A DNA stretch of 64,000 nucleotides from Albibacterium sp963696875 (GCA_963696875.1 CAVOLQ010000001.1:248001-312000), one strand, 5' to 3'. Positions 44,896-53,431 are shown, numbered from the stretch's first letter. Translations and numbers: made by a program. Notes: a model not told the origin generated them from the sequence alone.

Positions 44896-44927
44896 TTGGT
44901 GAAAACCCGTTCCATATGTTATTTTTG
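44896..44927 (+). promoter_or_regulatory. Candidate promoter of the kinase-hemJ operon
   Basis: TTG at 44896-44898, a 21-bp spacer, and TATTTTTG (TAnnTTTG) at 44920-44927, 24 bp before the ATG at 44952. It lies in the short divergent gap after uvrC. Confidence 0.5.
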
Positions 44928-44951
44928 TAATTGAAAAACTTAAAGCTCTTT

Positions 44952-45830
44952 ATGCGCAAACCCTTGTTTTTGTTTTACTTCCTTTTTTTCTATGCCGTTA
45001 CGCAGCTGGTATGGTGGGGAGTATTATTAATTGATATCGCTCCGCATCGGAAAGCGATGTTTATTGGCGAGGGGATATTTTTTCTCATTATTTTTATTAT
45101 CGGTGCCATAAAATTAAAGCAGGCCTTCGACAGGGAGCAAAAGGTGCATGACCAACAACATAACTTTATGTTGTCAGTAACACATGAGCTCAAATCACCA
45201 CTTGCCTCCATCAAGCTTTATATCCAGACTATTTTAAAAAGAGATTTGACCCAAAAGCAAAGAGAACAATTTTTAAAAAACTCCTTAAAGGATATCGAGC
45301 GGCTAGATGATTTAGTAGAGAATGTATTGATTGCTACCAAGCTCGATAATAAGCGCGGGTTCATGCCAAAAGAAAAGTTTAATTTTTCAGATACCGTAGA
45401 GAAAATTGCCGATCGATTACAAGTCTATTCTTGTACTACACAAACCATTCAACTCGATGTTGAACCAAATATATATTTAGAAGGCGACCACTTTGCGCTA
45501 TCTTCTGTAGTGACCAACTTAATTGAGAATGCCATTAAGTATTCACCCGCCTGCGAGTTGGTTTTGGTGAGCTTGAAGAAGCAGAAAGACACGGTGTTAT
45601 TTTCCGTTGCCGATTTAGGCATTGGAGTTAGCGAAGAGGAAAAAAAGCGTATCTTTAATAAGTTTTATCGTGTAGGCAGTGAGGATACTCGAAAAACCAA
45701 AGGCACCGGTCTAGGGTTGTATATCGTTAAGTCAGTTTTAGATAGACATAATGCGCAAATAAAAATAAAGAATAATTCACCAACAGGCAGTATTTTTGAA
45801 ATAACTTTTAATAATTATGCAACAAGCTAA
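44952..45830 (+). CDS. Sensor histidine kinase
   Basis: A 292-aa membrane kinase. Two membrane helices (about residues 5-24 and 33-53) leave almost no periplasmic loop, so it probably senses membrane or cytoplasmic signals. The H box SVTHELKSPLASIKLY has His near residue 78. The ATPase has NLIENAIKYS (N box), VADLGIGVSEEE (G1), FNKFYRVGS (F box) and KGTGLGLYIV (G2). The ATG at 44952 is preferred to a TTG at 44931. It overlaps the response regulator gene by 14 bp. Confidence 0.93.
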   Translation: MRKPLFLFYFLFFYAVTQLVWWGVLLIDIAPHRKAMFIGEGIFFLIIFIIGAIKLKQAFDREQKVHDQQHNFMLSVTHELKSPLASIKLYIQTILKRDLTQKQREQFLKNSLKDIERLDDLVENVLIATKLDNKRGFMPKEKFNFSDTVEKIADRLQVYSCTTQTIQLDVEPNIYLEGDHFALSSVVTNLIENAIKYSPACELVLVSLKKQKDTVLFSVADLGIGVSEEEKKRIFNKFYRVGSEDTRKTKGTGLGLYIVKSVLDRHNAQIKIKNNSPTGSIFEITFNNYATS

Positions 45831-46530
45831 ACAACGAATTCTTTTAGTAGAAGATGAAGAACATCTTTTAGAAGCTATAAAACTAAACCTTGAATTAGAA
45901 GGTTACCGTGTTTCAACAGCTACTGATGGCAAGAAAGCATTAAAAATATTTAAGGAGGAACGCTTTAATCTTGTTATTCTAGATGTTATGATTCCAGAAA
46001 TAAACGGATTTCAAGTAGCTGAAACCATTCGCTTGGAAAACAGGGAGGTACCCATTATGTTCCTTACTGCCAAAAATACGAGCGAAGATCGCGTTATGGG
46101 TCTGAAAAAAGGGGCAGATGACTATTTAGTGAAGCCTTTTAATTTAGAAGAGCTTATATTACGTGTAGGGATTTTAGTTCGTCGAAGCCTATCTGGGGGT
46201 GATTTAAAAGAATTAAATACTTATAAAATAGGGGATAAAACTATCGACTTTAATTCCTTTGAAATGCACAATGCCGATGGTAGCGTTACTGCTTTAACCA
46301 AAAAAGAAACCATGTTGTTGAAGTTATTGATCGAACGGAAAAACGAAGCCGTTTCTCGTGAACAAATATTAGAAACGGTTTGGAATTATGATGTATACCC
46401 ATCCACCAGAACGATCGACAACTTTATTTTGACCTTTAGAAAGTATTTTGAACCTAACCAAAAGAGTCCGATATATTTTCACTCCATCCGTGGAGTAGGG
46501 TACAAGTTTACCGATAATGCGGATCAATAA
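45817..46530 (+). CDS. Response regulator, OmpR/PhoB family
   Basis: A 237-aa DNA-binding regulator and the partner of the overlapping kinase gene. The receiver domain has acidic residues LLVEDEEHLLE, the phospho-acceptor Asp56 in VILDVMIPEING, and LTAKN plus KPFNLEEL. A winged-helix effector domain follows from about residue 135, with TKKETMLLKLLIERKNEAVS and STRTIDNFILTFRKYFE. It is not the PglZ-type PorX of type IX secretion. The targets are unknown; the nearest candidates are the downstream genes up to hemJ. Confidence 0.93.
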   Translation: MQQAKQRILLVEDEEHLLEAIKLNLELEGYRVSTATDGKKALKIFKEERFNLVILDVMIPEINGFQVAETIRLENREVPIMFLTAKNTSEDRVMGLKKGADDYLVKPFNLEELILRVGILVRRSLSGGDLKELNTYKIGDKTIDFNSFEMHNADGSVTALTKKETMLLKLLIERKNEAVSREQILETVWNYDVYPSTRTIDNFILTFRKYFEPNQKSPIYFHSIRGVGYKFTDNADQ

Positions 46531-47049
46531 ATGATTACATCCCGTTGGCGTATTGTTTTAATTACTCTAGGCATGCTTGGCATTGCTGGGGCACTCTATT
46601 TTCGTTCTTATCAGGTTTTCTCCATGCTTTTGGGCTTGGTAGCATTCTTTATATGGTCCCATTTTAGAGAAGGAACTGTAGTTTTAGCAGCTCAAGCCTT
46701 CCAAAATAAGCAATACGATAAAGCGAGGCGATATTTAGCCGATATCAAAAATCCGGAGTATTTGAGGAAGACTCGTCGGAGTTATTACGAATTTATCAGT
46801 GGAAGTTTGGCGCTTCAATTATTGGACGATGAAGCGGCTGAAATGCATTTTCAAATCGCTTCCCGCCTTCCTTTCAGGAAGCCAAACGATAAAGCCATTA
46901 TCTTGGTTCATTTAGCAAATATTAATTTAAGAAAAAAGGACTATGAGCGCGTTCGAGCATATTTAGCGAGAGCGTCCGAGCTTGAAGTAAGTTCAAGGAT
47001 AGCGCAAATTATTAATAAAATAGAAAACGAAATACCAAAAGAATCGTGA
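46531..47049 (+). CDS. Membrane-anchored TPR-like protein
   Basis: A 172-aa protein starting right at the regulator stop (no gap) and overlapping hemE by 4 bp. Two N-terminal membrane helices (about residues 6-24 and 28-44) are followed by helical pairs with tetratricopeptide character: AAQAFQNKQYDKARRYLADI, MHFQIASRLP and LVHLANINLRKKDYERVRAY. No catalytic motif. Position in a tightly packed set with the two-component genes and hemE suggests a linked role, but I do not recognise a named family. Confidence 0.8.
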   Translation: MITSRWRIVLITLGMLGIAGALYFRSYQVFSMLLGLVAFFIWSHFREGTVVLAAQAFQNKQYDKARRYLADIKNPEYLRKTRRSYYEFISGSLALQLLDDEAAEMHFQIASRLPFRKPNDKAIILVHLANINLRKKDYERVRAYLARASELEVSSRIAQIINKIENEIPKES

Positions 47050-48080
47050 ACGTAGAAAACAGTTTATTTATGCGTGCTGCTTTTTCGCAGCAGACAGAGC
47101 GACCACCCGTGTGGATGATGCGTCAAGCAGGAAGATTTATGAAGGAATATTGGGAAATTAAAAACAAATATTCTTTCCTTGAAATGTGTAAAACCCCAGA
47201 GATAGCAGCGGATGTCACCATGCTCCCTGTGAATTTATTGGGGATAGATGCAGCCATTTTGTTTTCAGATATATTAGTAGTGGGAGAAGCCATGGGCGGA
47301 CAATTGAGTTTCGAACAAGGCGTAGGCCCTCGTTTTGCAAACCCCGTGAGAACAGAAGCGGATGTAGACGCATTGGAAGTGGATGTTTTGGATCGTTTAC
47401 AGTATGTTGCCGACGCTATTAAAGTAATCCAACAACGTTTAGATGGAAAGAATACACCCTTGATCGGTTTTGCGGGTGCGCCCTTCACCGTGTTGAGCTA
47501 TTTGGTGGAAGGGGGATCAAGCAAGACATTCAAAAACACCAAAATGCTTTTCTTAAACCATCCTGAGTTAGCTCACCATTTATTGAGTAAAATAACGGAA
47601 GTAACTACCCGTTACCTAAATATGCAAATTGCTGCAGGCGTAAATGCTGTTCAGCTTTTTGATAGCTGGGCAAATGCATTATCATGGGAGGATTATAAAG
47701 AGTTTTCCCATAAATACAATAATCAAATCATTTCCAATCTGAATCGAAAAGGAGTACCTGTAATCAGTTTCTGTAAGGGAGCATCCGTGTTTTCTCCATT
47801 AATGATTGAAACGAAGCCCGATGTAATTTCTATCGACTGGAATGCGGATATCAGAAATGTAAAAGATACGTTTCCAAAGGGAATCGCAATACAGGGTAAC
47901 TTAGATCCAAGTGTGTTCTACGGTAATAAAGCAGAAATAAAAAAGCGTATCTTGTATATTTTCGAGCGCATGCGTGGTGAAGAAGGATTTATCTTTAACC
48001 TTGGCCATGGCATCATGCCCGATCTGCCTTTCGAAAATGTGAAATATGCAGTAGAGATGATCAAGGATTTCCGTTACTAA
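47046..48080 (+). CDS. hemE: Uroporphyrinogen decarboxylase
   Basis: Converts uroporphyrinogen III to coproporphyrinogen III. The 344-aa protein starts at a GTG (47046) that overlaps the previous stop as GTGA. Active-site motifs are RPPVWMMRQAGRFMKEY near the N-terminus, PVNLLGIDAAILFSDILVV, GFAGAPFTVLSYLVEGG, and the C-terminal FNLGHGIMPDLPFENV. The gene is complete with the normal length. Haem function links it to hemJ just downstream and hemD at 37580. Confidence 0.97.
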   Translation: MNVENSLFMRAAFSQQTERPPVWMMRQAGRFMKEYWEIKNKYSFLEMCKTPEIAADVTMLPVNLLGIDAAILFSDILVVGEAMGGQLSFEQGVGPRFANPVRTEADVDALEVDVLDRLQYVADAIKVIQQRLDGKNTPLIGFAGAPFTVLSYLVEGGSSKTFKNTKMLFLNHPELAHHLLSKITEVTTRYLNMQIAAGVNAVQLFDSWANALSWEDYKEFSHKYNNQIISNLNRKGVPVISFCKGASVFSPLMIETKPDVISIDWNADIRNVKDTFPKGIAIQGNLDPSVFYGNKAEIKKRILYIFERMRGEEGFIFNLGHGIMPDLPFENVKYAVEMIKDFRY

Positions 48081-48118
48081 ATTTAGAAATAAAATTGAAG
48101 TTGCTTTAATGCTTTAAC

Positions 48119-48652
48119 ATGATATATCTATACGCGAAAGCAATTCATATCATCTTTGTCATTTGCTGGATGGCCGGACTGTTTTACATGGTCCGGCTTT
48201 TCATATATCACGCCGAAGCCAAACAAAAGGGCGAACTCGAATATAATATTCTCCATCGTCAATTTATGATTATGGAAAGTAAACTCTGGTGGATCATTAC
48301 CACCCCTTCCATGTATCTTACCGTGTTGGCGGGTCTCACCATGCTCTATCTATCACCGGCGCTTATTCATGCTCCCTGGATGCAGGTAAAGTTAGCTTTT
48401 GTGCTAGGACTGTTAATTTATCATTTCATTTGCCAGCGCATCCTATTTAGCCTTAAAACGGAACGCAATCGCTGGACCTCTACCCAGTTGCGCCTTTGGA
48501 ACGAATTGGCCACCGTTATTTTGTTCGCTATCGTGTTTATTGTCGTTTTGAAAAGCGCAACCAATTGGATCTACGGATTAGTAGGGTTAGTGCTGTTTTC
48601 ATTAATGCTCATGTTCGCGGTGAAGATTTATAAGCGTGTGCGCTTAAAATAA
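48119..48652 (+). CDS. hemJ: Protoporphyrinogen IX oxidase HemJ
   Basis: A 177-aa membrane protein of the HemJ/CopD-like family, oxidising protoporphyrinogen IX. It has four membrane helices, and the family's N-terminal stretch AKAIHIIFVICWMAGLFYMVRL (given as AKAIHIIFVICWMAG and LFYMVRLFIYH) carries the haem-ligand His. Further cues are KLWWIITTPSMYLTVLAG and PWMQVKLAFVLGLLIYHF. It lies 38 bp after hemE, so both are probably expressed together. Confidence 0.92.
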   Translation: MIYLYAKAIHIIFVICWMAGLFYMVRLFIYHAEAKQKGELEYNILHRQFMIMESKLWWIITTPSMYLTVLAGLTMLYLSPALIHAPWMQVKLAFVLGLLIYHFICQRILFSLKTERNRWTSTQLRLWNELATVILFAIVFIVVLKSATNWIYGLVGLVLFSLMLMFAVKIYKRVRLK

Positions 48653-48748
48653 CGAATTATTCTTAACATCACTCTGTCCTTATTATTTAACTAAGCTTTG
48701 GCATCGCTAGAGACATAGGCTATACTAAAAAGACCTATTCTGCGACAT

Positions 48749-48811
48749 TTTGCGACAGTTCTCCGACTAAAAGGCTATTTAGTCGCAGGATTGTCGGAGA
48801 ACTGTCGCAAA
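48749..48811. repeat. Perfect 19-bp inverted repeat downstream of hemJ
   Basis: Arms TTTGCGACAGTTCTCCGAC (48749-48767) and its exact reverse complement (48793-48811) flank a 25-bp centre. The centre contains a second stem, CGACTAAA/TTTAGTCG (48764-48771 with 48778-48785), which overlaps the inner end of the first arm, so two foldings compete. TGCGACA also occurs just before the left arm. No T run follows. The gap lies between convergent hemJ and the MmcQ-family gene. Confidence 0.85.
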
Positions 48812-48877
48812 TTGGGTTAAGGAAAGTAAAGGCAAGTATTATCAAACTGTGAATAGATACTAATAAAACAGGATTAC

Positions 48878-49195
48878 TTATTTGACTAGATCATAACTTT
48901 CGTCAATCATTTTTAGTAGTTCATTTAATGGAATTTCTCCACTGCAAACTACTGTATTCCAGTGTTTTTTATTCATGTGATATCCTGGAAGGACACAGTT
49001 GGGATATTCATCTCGAAGATCGATCGCTTTTTCGGGATTACATTTTACGTTAAATTGAAGGGGAATGCTATCTAAACTTGCTAACAAATAGATCTTCCCT
49101 TTGATCTTGAAGACAAGGGTATCAGGTCCGAAGGGGAAGCTTTCTTCTGTCCCTGGCTTAGCTAGACAATAGTCTCTTAATTGTTCGATGTTCAT
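48878..49195 (-). CDS. MmcQ/YjbR family protein
   Basis: A 105-aa small cytoplasmic protein of the MmcQ/YjbR (CyaY-like fold) family. Typical blocks are LRDYCLAKPGTEESFPFGPD, KIKGKIYLLASLDSIPLQFN, and LPGYHMNKKHWNTVVCSGEI. Described as DNA-binding in some databases, but its function is not established. It stands alone, with the perfect inverted repeat downstream and the TTAGG-type composite repeat directly upstream of its ATG. Confidence 0.88.
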   Translation of the reverse strand: MNIEQLRDYCLAKPGTEESFPFGPDTLVFKIKGKIYLLASLDSIPLQFNVKCNPEKAIDLRDEYPNCVLPGYHMNKKHWNTVVCSGEIPLNELLKMIDESYDLVK

Positions 49196-49197
49196 TT

Positions 49198-49356
49198 AGG
49201 TTTTAGGTATTAGGTTTTAGGCATGGATAATGAGGCACTAAGTTTTAGTATTTTAGATCCTTCGCTGTGCTCTAGTATGACATAATGAGATATGTTCGCT
49301 CCTTGAATCTCCTGGCCCCATCACCTTCACCTAAAGCCTAAAATCTTATGCCTAAA
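49198..49356. repeat. Composite repeat element with TTAGG arrays
   Basis: The whole gap between the bshC stop and the MmcQ-family start is repeat-like. One side carries four TTAGG units (ttaggttttaggtattagg followed by ttttagg). The other side carries the inverted form (cctaaagcctaaaa, gcctaaac). Between them, on the minus strand, is tgtcatactagagcacagcg followed by aaggatct, resembling the widespread bacterial extragenic repeat tgtcatnctgagcgnagcg / aaggatct. A smaller gtattaggctttaggtat unit occurs at the nadE-lnt junction (6350-6367). Confidence 0.6.
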
Positions 49357-50940
49357 CTAATAAAGTACGGTAAATTTAAAGTCTAAAGGCTCTAGGTTTT
49401 TGATCAGCTCCTCTATAAAAGAATCTCCATATTTTAAGTAATAAAACGCAAAGTTTTCCACTCGTTCCTGCAGTATTCCGCCCGGAAACAGTTTGTCCTT
49501 TATTCGCTCGATCTGTACTTGCGACTCTGAAAAATTACGTTGCTCAGCTTTTACCAATTTTTTCTCCAGACTATCAAATGTTCTTTTTAAACGCGCCTTG
49601 ACGGCATCTGTACTAGGCGCTAAGCTAGGGTCAATTTTATGTGACCTGAGCTTGATCTTCTCAAAAATGCCTTTTATTTCCCGCCATTCATCGTCTAAAT
49701 TTAAACGGTTGGTTGTATGTAGGCGTACATATTCTTTTTTTAGTACTTCACTATCCTTAAAAATGCTTTTAAAGGTAAAGTTTAAGCGGAATATTTTTTC
49801 AGCAATGGAATCATCTGTTAGCATTGCCGAGTTTCTTGGTATTAAAATAGGAAAAGAGACTTTATAATGTCCGAACATTTCCTTTAATTGCATCCAATAA
49901 GCTACTTCGGCAGCTCCTCCGATATAGGCCAAGTTGGGTAAAACGACCTCTTGATAAAGTGGTCTAAGGACAGCATTTGGGCTGAAGCGCTCGGGATGAT
50001 TTTCAATTTCCTTAAGTAGATCTTCCTCAGTAAATAAAAGGTTTTGATTTAATACCTCATATCGGCCGTCGGCATTTTTTATAATCCGTTCTCGAAAATT
50101 ATCAGTTAAATAAAAGAAGTTAATCTCTCGGATATGCACCTGCGCTTTATAGCCTTCCTTTTCTAAAGCTTCGGTAGTTTTGCTAATGGTATTAAAGCTA
50201 ACATTCTTAAGTATATCCTCTTTGATGATCGGGACAAAGAGTTTTTTTAATACAGGAGTATCTGCATCAATAATAATCAAGCCGTATTCAGCAAAGAGCG
50301 TGTTTACTAAATGCTTTGTCGCTTCAGCTAAAGTACCTTTATGGATATAGGAATTCTCAATCAATTCAGAAAGCTTTGAAGAATTTTCGGAAAGGCCAAG
50401 AATACTTTGATATTCTTTCACGGTCTCTTCAATACCCCTTGTTTTTATTCTACCGGTAGCTCCGGTCGCTGGAACGTCCCATTGGATGGTTTTTCCAAAT
50501 AGAGAGGTATGGTTGATTTCTGCAAAGTCATGGTCTTCTGTAGCCATCCAAAAGACAGGTACGAAGTTTTTATGAGGAAAGCTCTGTTTTAATCTCTGAG
50601 CTAATTTAATGGTGGAAACAATTTTGAAAATAAAGTAAAGTGGGCCGGTAAAAAGATTGAGTTGGTGACCTGTAGTGACGGTAAACGTGTTCGAATCTGT
50701 TAATAACTCAATATTATGGATACTTTTTTCGCTACTTTTATAATCTTTATATTGATCAATTAAGACGTTCCTAAGTGTTTCTCGATGAGAAAAGGTTTTT
50801 TCTTCCAATTGTTTTTTGAAACCATCGATATCAGGTCTATTTCCATAGAAAGGGCGCAGGCTATCATCATTTTCTAAATAATTGATTAAGAGTTTTGAAA
50901 AACTTCTCGTGTCTTTATAATCGATTAAAGTTGCCTTCAT
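49357..50940 (-). CDS. bshC: Bacillithiol biosynthesis cysteine-adding enzyme
   Basis: Last step of bacillithiol synthesis: addition of Cys to GlcN-malate. The 527-aa protein has the BshC pattern: a Rossmann-like core starting with TGHQLNLFTGPLYFIFKI (about residues 92-109), PVFWMATEDHDFAEINH, the LRPLYQEVVLPNLAYIGG block, and a C-terminal coiled coil (LEKKLVKAEQRNFSESQVQ). Presence of bshC implies bacillithiol as the main thiol in this organism. It is 9 bp from rimO and probably follows ftsY-rimO in one transcript. Confidence 0.93.
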   Translation of the reverse strand: MKATLIDYKDTRSFSKLLINYLENDDSLRPFYGNRPDIDGFKKQLEEKTFSHRETLRNVLIDQYKDYKSSEKSIHNIELLTDSNTFTVTTGHQLNLFTGPLYFIFKIVSTIKLAQRLKQSFPHKNFVPVFWMATEDHDFAEINHTSLFGKTIQWDVPATGATGRIKTRGIEETVKEYQSILGLSENSSKLSELIENSYIHKGTLAEATKHLVNTLFAEYGLIIIDADTPVLKKLFVPIIKEDILKNVSFNTISKTTEALEKEGYKAQVHIREINFFYLTDNFRERIIKNADGRYEVLNQNLLFTEEDLLKEIENHPERFSPNAVLRPLYQEVVLPNLAYIGGAAEVAYWMQLKEMFGHYKVSFPILIPRNSAMLTDDSIAEKIFRLNFTFKSIFKDSEVLKKEYVRLHTTNRLNLDDEWREIKGIFEKIKLRSHKIDPSLAPSTDAVKARLKRTFDSLEKKLVKAEQRNFSESQVQIERIKDKLFPGGILQERVENFAFYYLKYGDSFIEELIKNLEPLDFKFTVLY

Positions 50941-50949
50941 TTTTCTCTT

Positions 50950-52281
50950 TTATATTATCAACCTTCCATAAAGATCAAAGTCTTCCGCCCGGTCTATCAC
51001 TACGTTAACAAATCTTCCGATTGTTGCATATTGATCCGTTGAAGAAAATAAAACCTCATTATCGACCTCTGGAGAGTCAAACTCTGTTCTGCCAATAAAA
51101 TAATCACCTTCTAATTTATCGACCAATACTTTGTAGGTCTTGCCCACTTTCTCTTGGTTGATATCGTAGGATATGTTTTGTTGAATCTCCATGATTTTAT
51201 CAACCCGGTCTTGTTTTGTTTCTTCAGGAACGTCGTTTATTAAAGTATGAGCATGTGTGTTTTCCTCATGAGAATAAGTAAAGCAGCCTAATCGATCGAA
51301 GCGAGACTCAGAAACCCATTCTTTCATCTCTTCAAAGTCTTTTTCAGTTTCGCCGGGATAGCCACAAATCAATGTGGTTCTTAAAGCAATTTCAGGCACT
51401 TTATCACGGATGGAATTCACTAAATCTAATGTCTTCTGTTTGGTAATCCCCCTGCGCATTGATTTTAACATGGGGTCGGAAATATGCTGCAAGGGCATGT
51501 CGAGGTAATTGCAAATATTACTGCGTTCATTCATGGCATCCAAAATATCCATTGGAAAGCCCGAAGGATAGGCATATTGAAGCCGGATCCATTCAATGCC
51601 ATCAACATCTGAAAGATGGCGAAGTAGATCGCCCAAATTGCGCTTGCCATAAATATCCAAGCCATAATAGGTAAGGTCCTGAGCAATTAGTATCAGCTCT
51701 TTCGTTCCATTTTTTGCTAAATATTTGGCTTCTTTAACCAAATCTTCAATCGATTTGGAAACGTGTTTTCCACGCATCAAGGGGATGGCGCAGAAAGAAC
51801 AGGGACGGTTACAGCCTTCGGCAATTTTGAAATATGAAAAGTGGGAAGGAGTAGTGAGCAAGCGTTCTCCGAGAAGCTCATGCTTGTAATTGGCGCCTAC
51901 AGATGCGAGTAATTGCTGCAGATCATTGGTGCCAAAATAGGCGTCCACATTCGGAATCTCTTCGGCTAACTCAGGTTTATACCGCTCGGATAAGCAGCCG
52001 GTGACTATTACTTTTCCGAGCTTGCCTTCTTCTTTTAAAGCACTATATTCTAGAATCGTATCAATAGATTCCTGTTTGGCGTTATCAATAAAACCGCAAG
52101 TATTGATAACGATAATATCATCGTCTCTGATGTCATTGGCTTCATGAACAACGTTCATTTTGTTGCCTTTTAATTGTCCCATCAAAACTTCACTGTCGTG
52201 AACATTTTTTGAACAGCCAAGAGTTACTACATTTATCCGAGGACTTTTAAATCCTGTCTGTACTTTCTTTTTCGTTTGCAT
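50950..52281 (-). CDS. rimO: Ribosomal protein S12 methylthiotransferase RimO
   Basis: Radical-SAM enzyme adding a methylthio group to Asp88 (E. coli numbering) of S12. The 443-aa protein has the N-terminal UPF0004 domain with cluster Cys residues (LGCSKNVHDSE, INTCGFIDNA, VTGCLSERY), the radical-SAM CNRPCSFCAIP motif near residues 157-167, and a C-terminal TRAM domain. GKHVSKSIEDLV and FNERSN-type features favour RimO over MiaB. It is 19 bp after ftsY. Confidence 0.95.
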   Translation of the reverse strand: MQTKKKVQTGFKSPRINVVTLGCSKNVHDSEVLMGQLKGNKMNVVHEANDIRDDDIIVINTCGFIDNAKQESIDTILEYSALKEEGKLGKVIVTGCLSERYKPELAEEIPNVDAYFGTNDLQQLLASVGANYKHELLGERLLTTPSHFSYFKIAEGCNRPCSFCAIPLMRGKHVSKSIEDLVKEAKYLAKNGTKELILIAQDLTYYGLDIYGKRNLGDLLRHLSDVDGIEWIRLQYAYPSGFPMDILDAMNERSNICNYLDMPLQHISDPMLKSMRRGITKQKTLDLVNSIRDKVPEIALRTTLICGYPGETEKDFEEMKEWVSESRFDRLGCFTYSHEENTHAHTLINDVPEETKQDRVDKIMEIQQNISYDINQEKVGKTYKVLVDKLEGDYFIGRTEFDSPEVDNEVLFSSTDQYATIGRFVNVVIDRAEDFDLYGRLII

Positions 52282-52300
52282 TGCTTAAATTAAGCTTATC

Positions 52301-53266
52301 TTATTTAAATAATGAATCTACAAACTCCTGTTTATTAAAGAGCTGTAGATCATCCATTTTTTCCCCTACACCAATGTACTTAACGGGAATTTTGAATTGA
52401 TCAGAAATTCCAATGACGACTCCCCCTTTGGCTGTCCCGTCCAACTTTGTTAAGGCCAGTGCATTCACATCCGTTGCCTGGGTGAATTGTTTACATTGTT
52501 CAATTGCGTTTTGACCAGTTGAGGCATCAAGCACCAATAGTATCTCATGAGGAGCGCCGGGAACCACACGTTGCATTACATTTTTTATTTTGGTCAGCTC
52601 ATTCATTAAAGCTAATTTATTGTGCAACCTTCCGGCGGTATCAATGATAGCCACGTCATCATTGTTGGCAACAGCAGATTGAAGAGTGTCATACGCCACC
52701 GATGCCGGATCAGATCCCATCGGTTGAGCGACGATTCTGACGCCTGTCCGTTCTGCCCATAATCTTAGTTGATCCACGGCAGCGGCTCTAAATGTATCTG
52801 CTGCGCCTAGCACTACCTTGTTGCCAGTTTCTTTTAATTTGTGGGCTAGTTTTCCAATAGTTGTTGTCTTGCCTACGCCGTTCACACCAACAACCATGAT
52901 GACATAAGGTTTGTGTTTCCCGTATTCAAAATCTACAAAGCTCTCACTGTTGTTTTCTTCTAGTAAGGCTTGGATTTCTTCCTTTAGAAGGGAATTTAAT
53001 TCAGATGTATTTACGTATTTATCTCTCGCTACGCGTTTTTCAATACGCTCTATTATTTTGAGCGTTGTGCTAACACCTACATCGGAGGTTACGAGTACTT
53101 CTTCCAGATCATCAAGTACTTCGTCATCAATTGTAGATTTACCAACAACTGCTTTTGTTATTTTGGAAAAGAATCCTTCTTTAGTTTTTTCTAAACTTTT
53201 CTCTAAGGCTTCAGACTGCTCTTCGCTAGGCTGTTCCTTTTTCCTAAAAAAATTAAATAAGCTCAT
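52301..53266 (-). CDS. ftsY: Signal recognition particle receptor FtsY
   Basis: SRP-receptor GTPase targeting membrane proteins to the translocon. The 321-aa protein has a short acidic/Lys-rich A domain (about residues 1-35), the N helical bundle, and the G domain with GVNGVGKTTTIGKLA (about 126-140), DTFRAAAVDQL, DTAGRLHNK and TKLDGTAKGG. The short A region is normal for Bacteroidetes. Its promoter region includes interspersed repeat copy C, ending about 35 bp before the ATG. Confidence 0.97.
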   Translation of the reverse strand: MSLFNFFRKKEQPSEEQSEALEKSLEKTKEGFFSKITKAVVGKSTIDDEVLDDLEEVLVTSDVGVSTTLKIIERIEKRVARDKYVNTSELNSLLKEEIQALLEENNSESFVDFEYGKHKPYVIMVVGVNGVGKTTTIGKLAHKLKETGNKVVLGAADTFRAAAVDQLRLWAERTGVRIVAQPMGSDPASVAYDTLQSAVANNDDVAIIDTAGRLHNKLALMNELTKIKNVMQRVVPGAPHEILLVLDASTGQNAIEQCKQFTQATDVNALALTKLDGTAKGGVVIGISDQFKIPVKYIGVGEKMDDLQLFNKQEFVDSLFK

Positions 53267-53300
53267 AAGTTATTGAAATGGTGAGGAAATTGTTGCCCCT

Positions 53301-53404
53301 AAACTAAGATAAATTTTTCTGTATATATAATTGTGTGGCAATATAAAAAGCAAATTTATCGGTCGCTCCTCTGCCATAATGAAACATTTTTATAGAGGAA
53401 ATAT
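53301..53404 (-). repeat. Interspersed repeat, copy C, upstream of ftsY
   Basis: Read on the minus strand: atatttcctc, ATGGCAGAGGAGCGACC, then directly GATAAATTTG and AAATTTATCTTAGTTT. Relative to copy B (27997-28145) about 45 bp in the middle (including gaagcattcatgagt) are missing; both outer parts match B closely, including attatatata. A 9-bp inverted repeat GATAAATTT/AAATTTATC flanks the AT-rich part. Orientation towards the downstream gene is the same as in A and B. Confidence 0.8.
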
Positions 53405-53431
53405 ACAAAATTCCATTAAGTCCAAATAAAT

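Noticed and set aside
44952..46530. PorX-PorY regulators of type IX secretion, because of closeness to gldKLMN
   Set aside because: The regulator has a winged-helix DNA-binding domain and no PglZ domain, so it is an ordinary OmpR-type pair.
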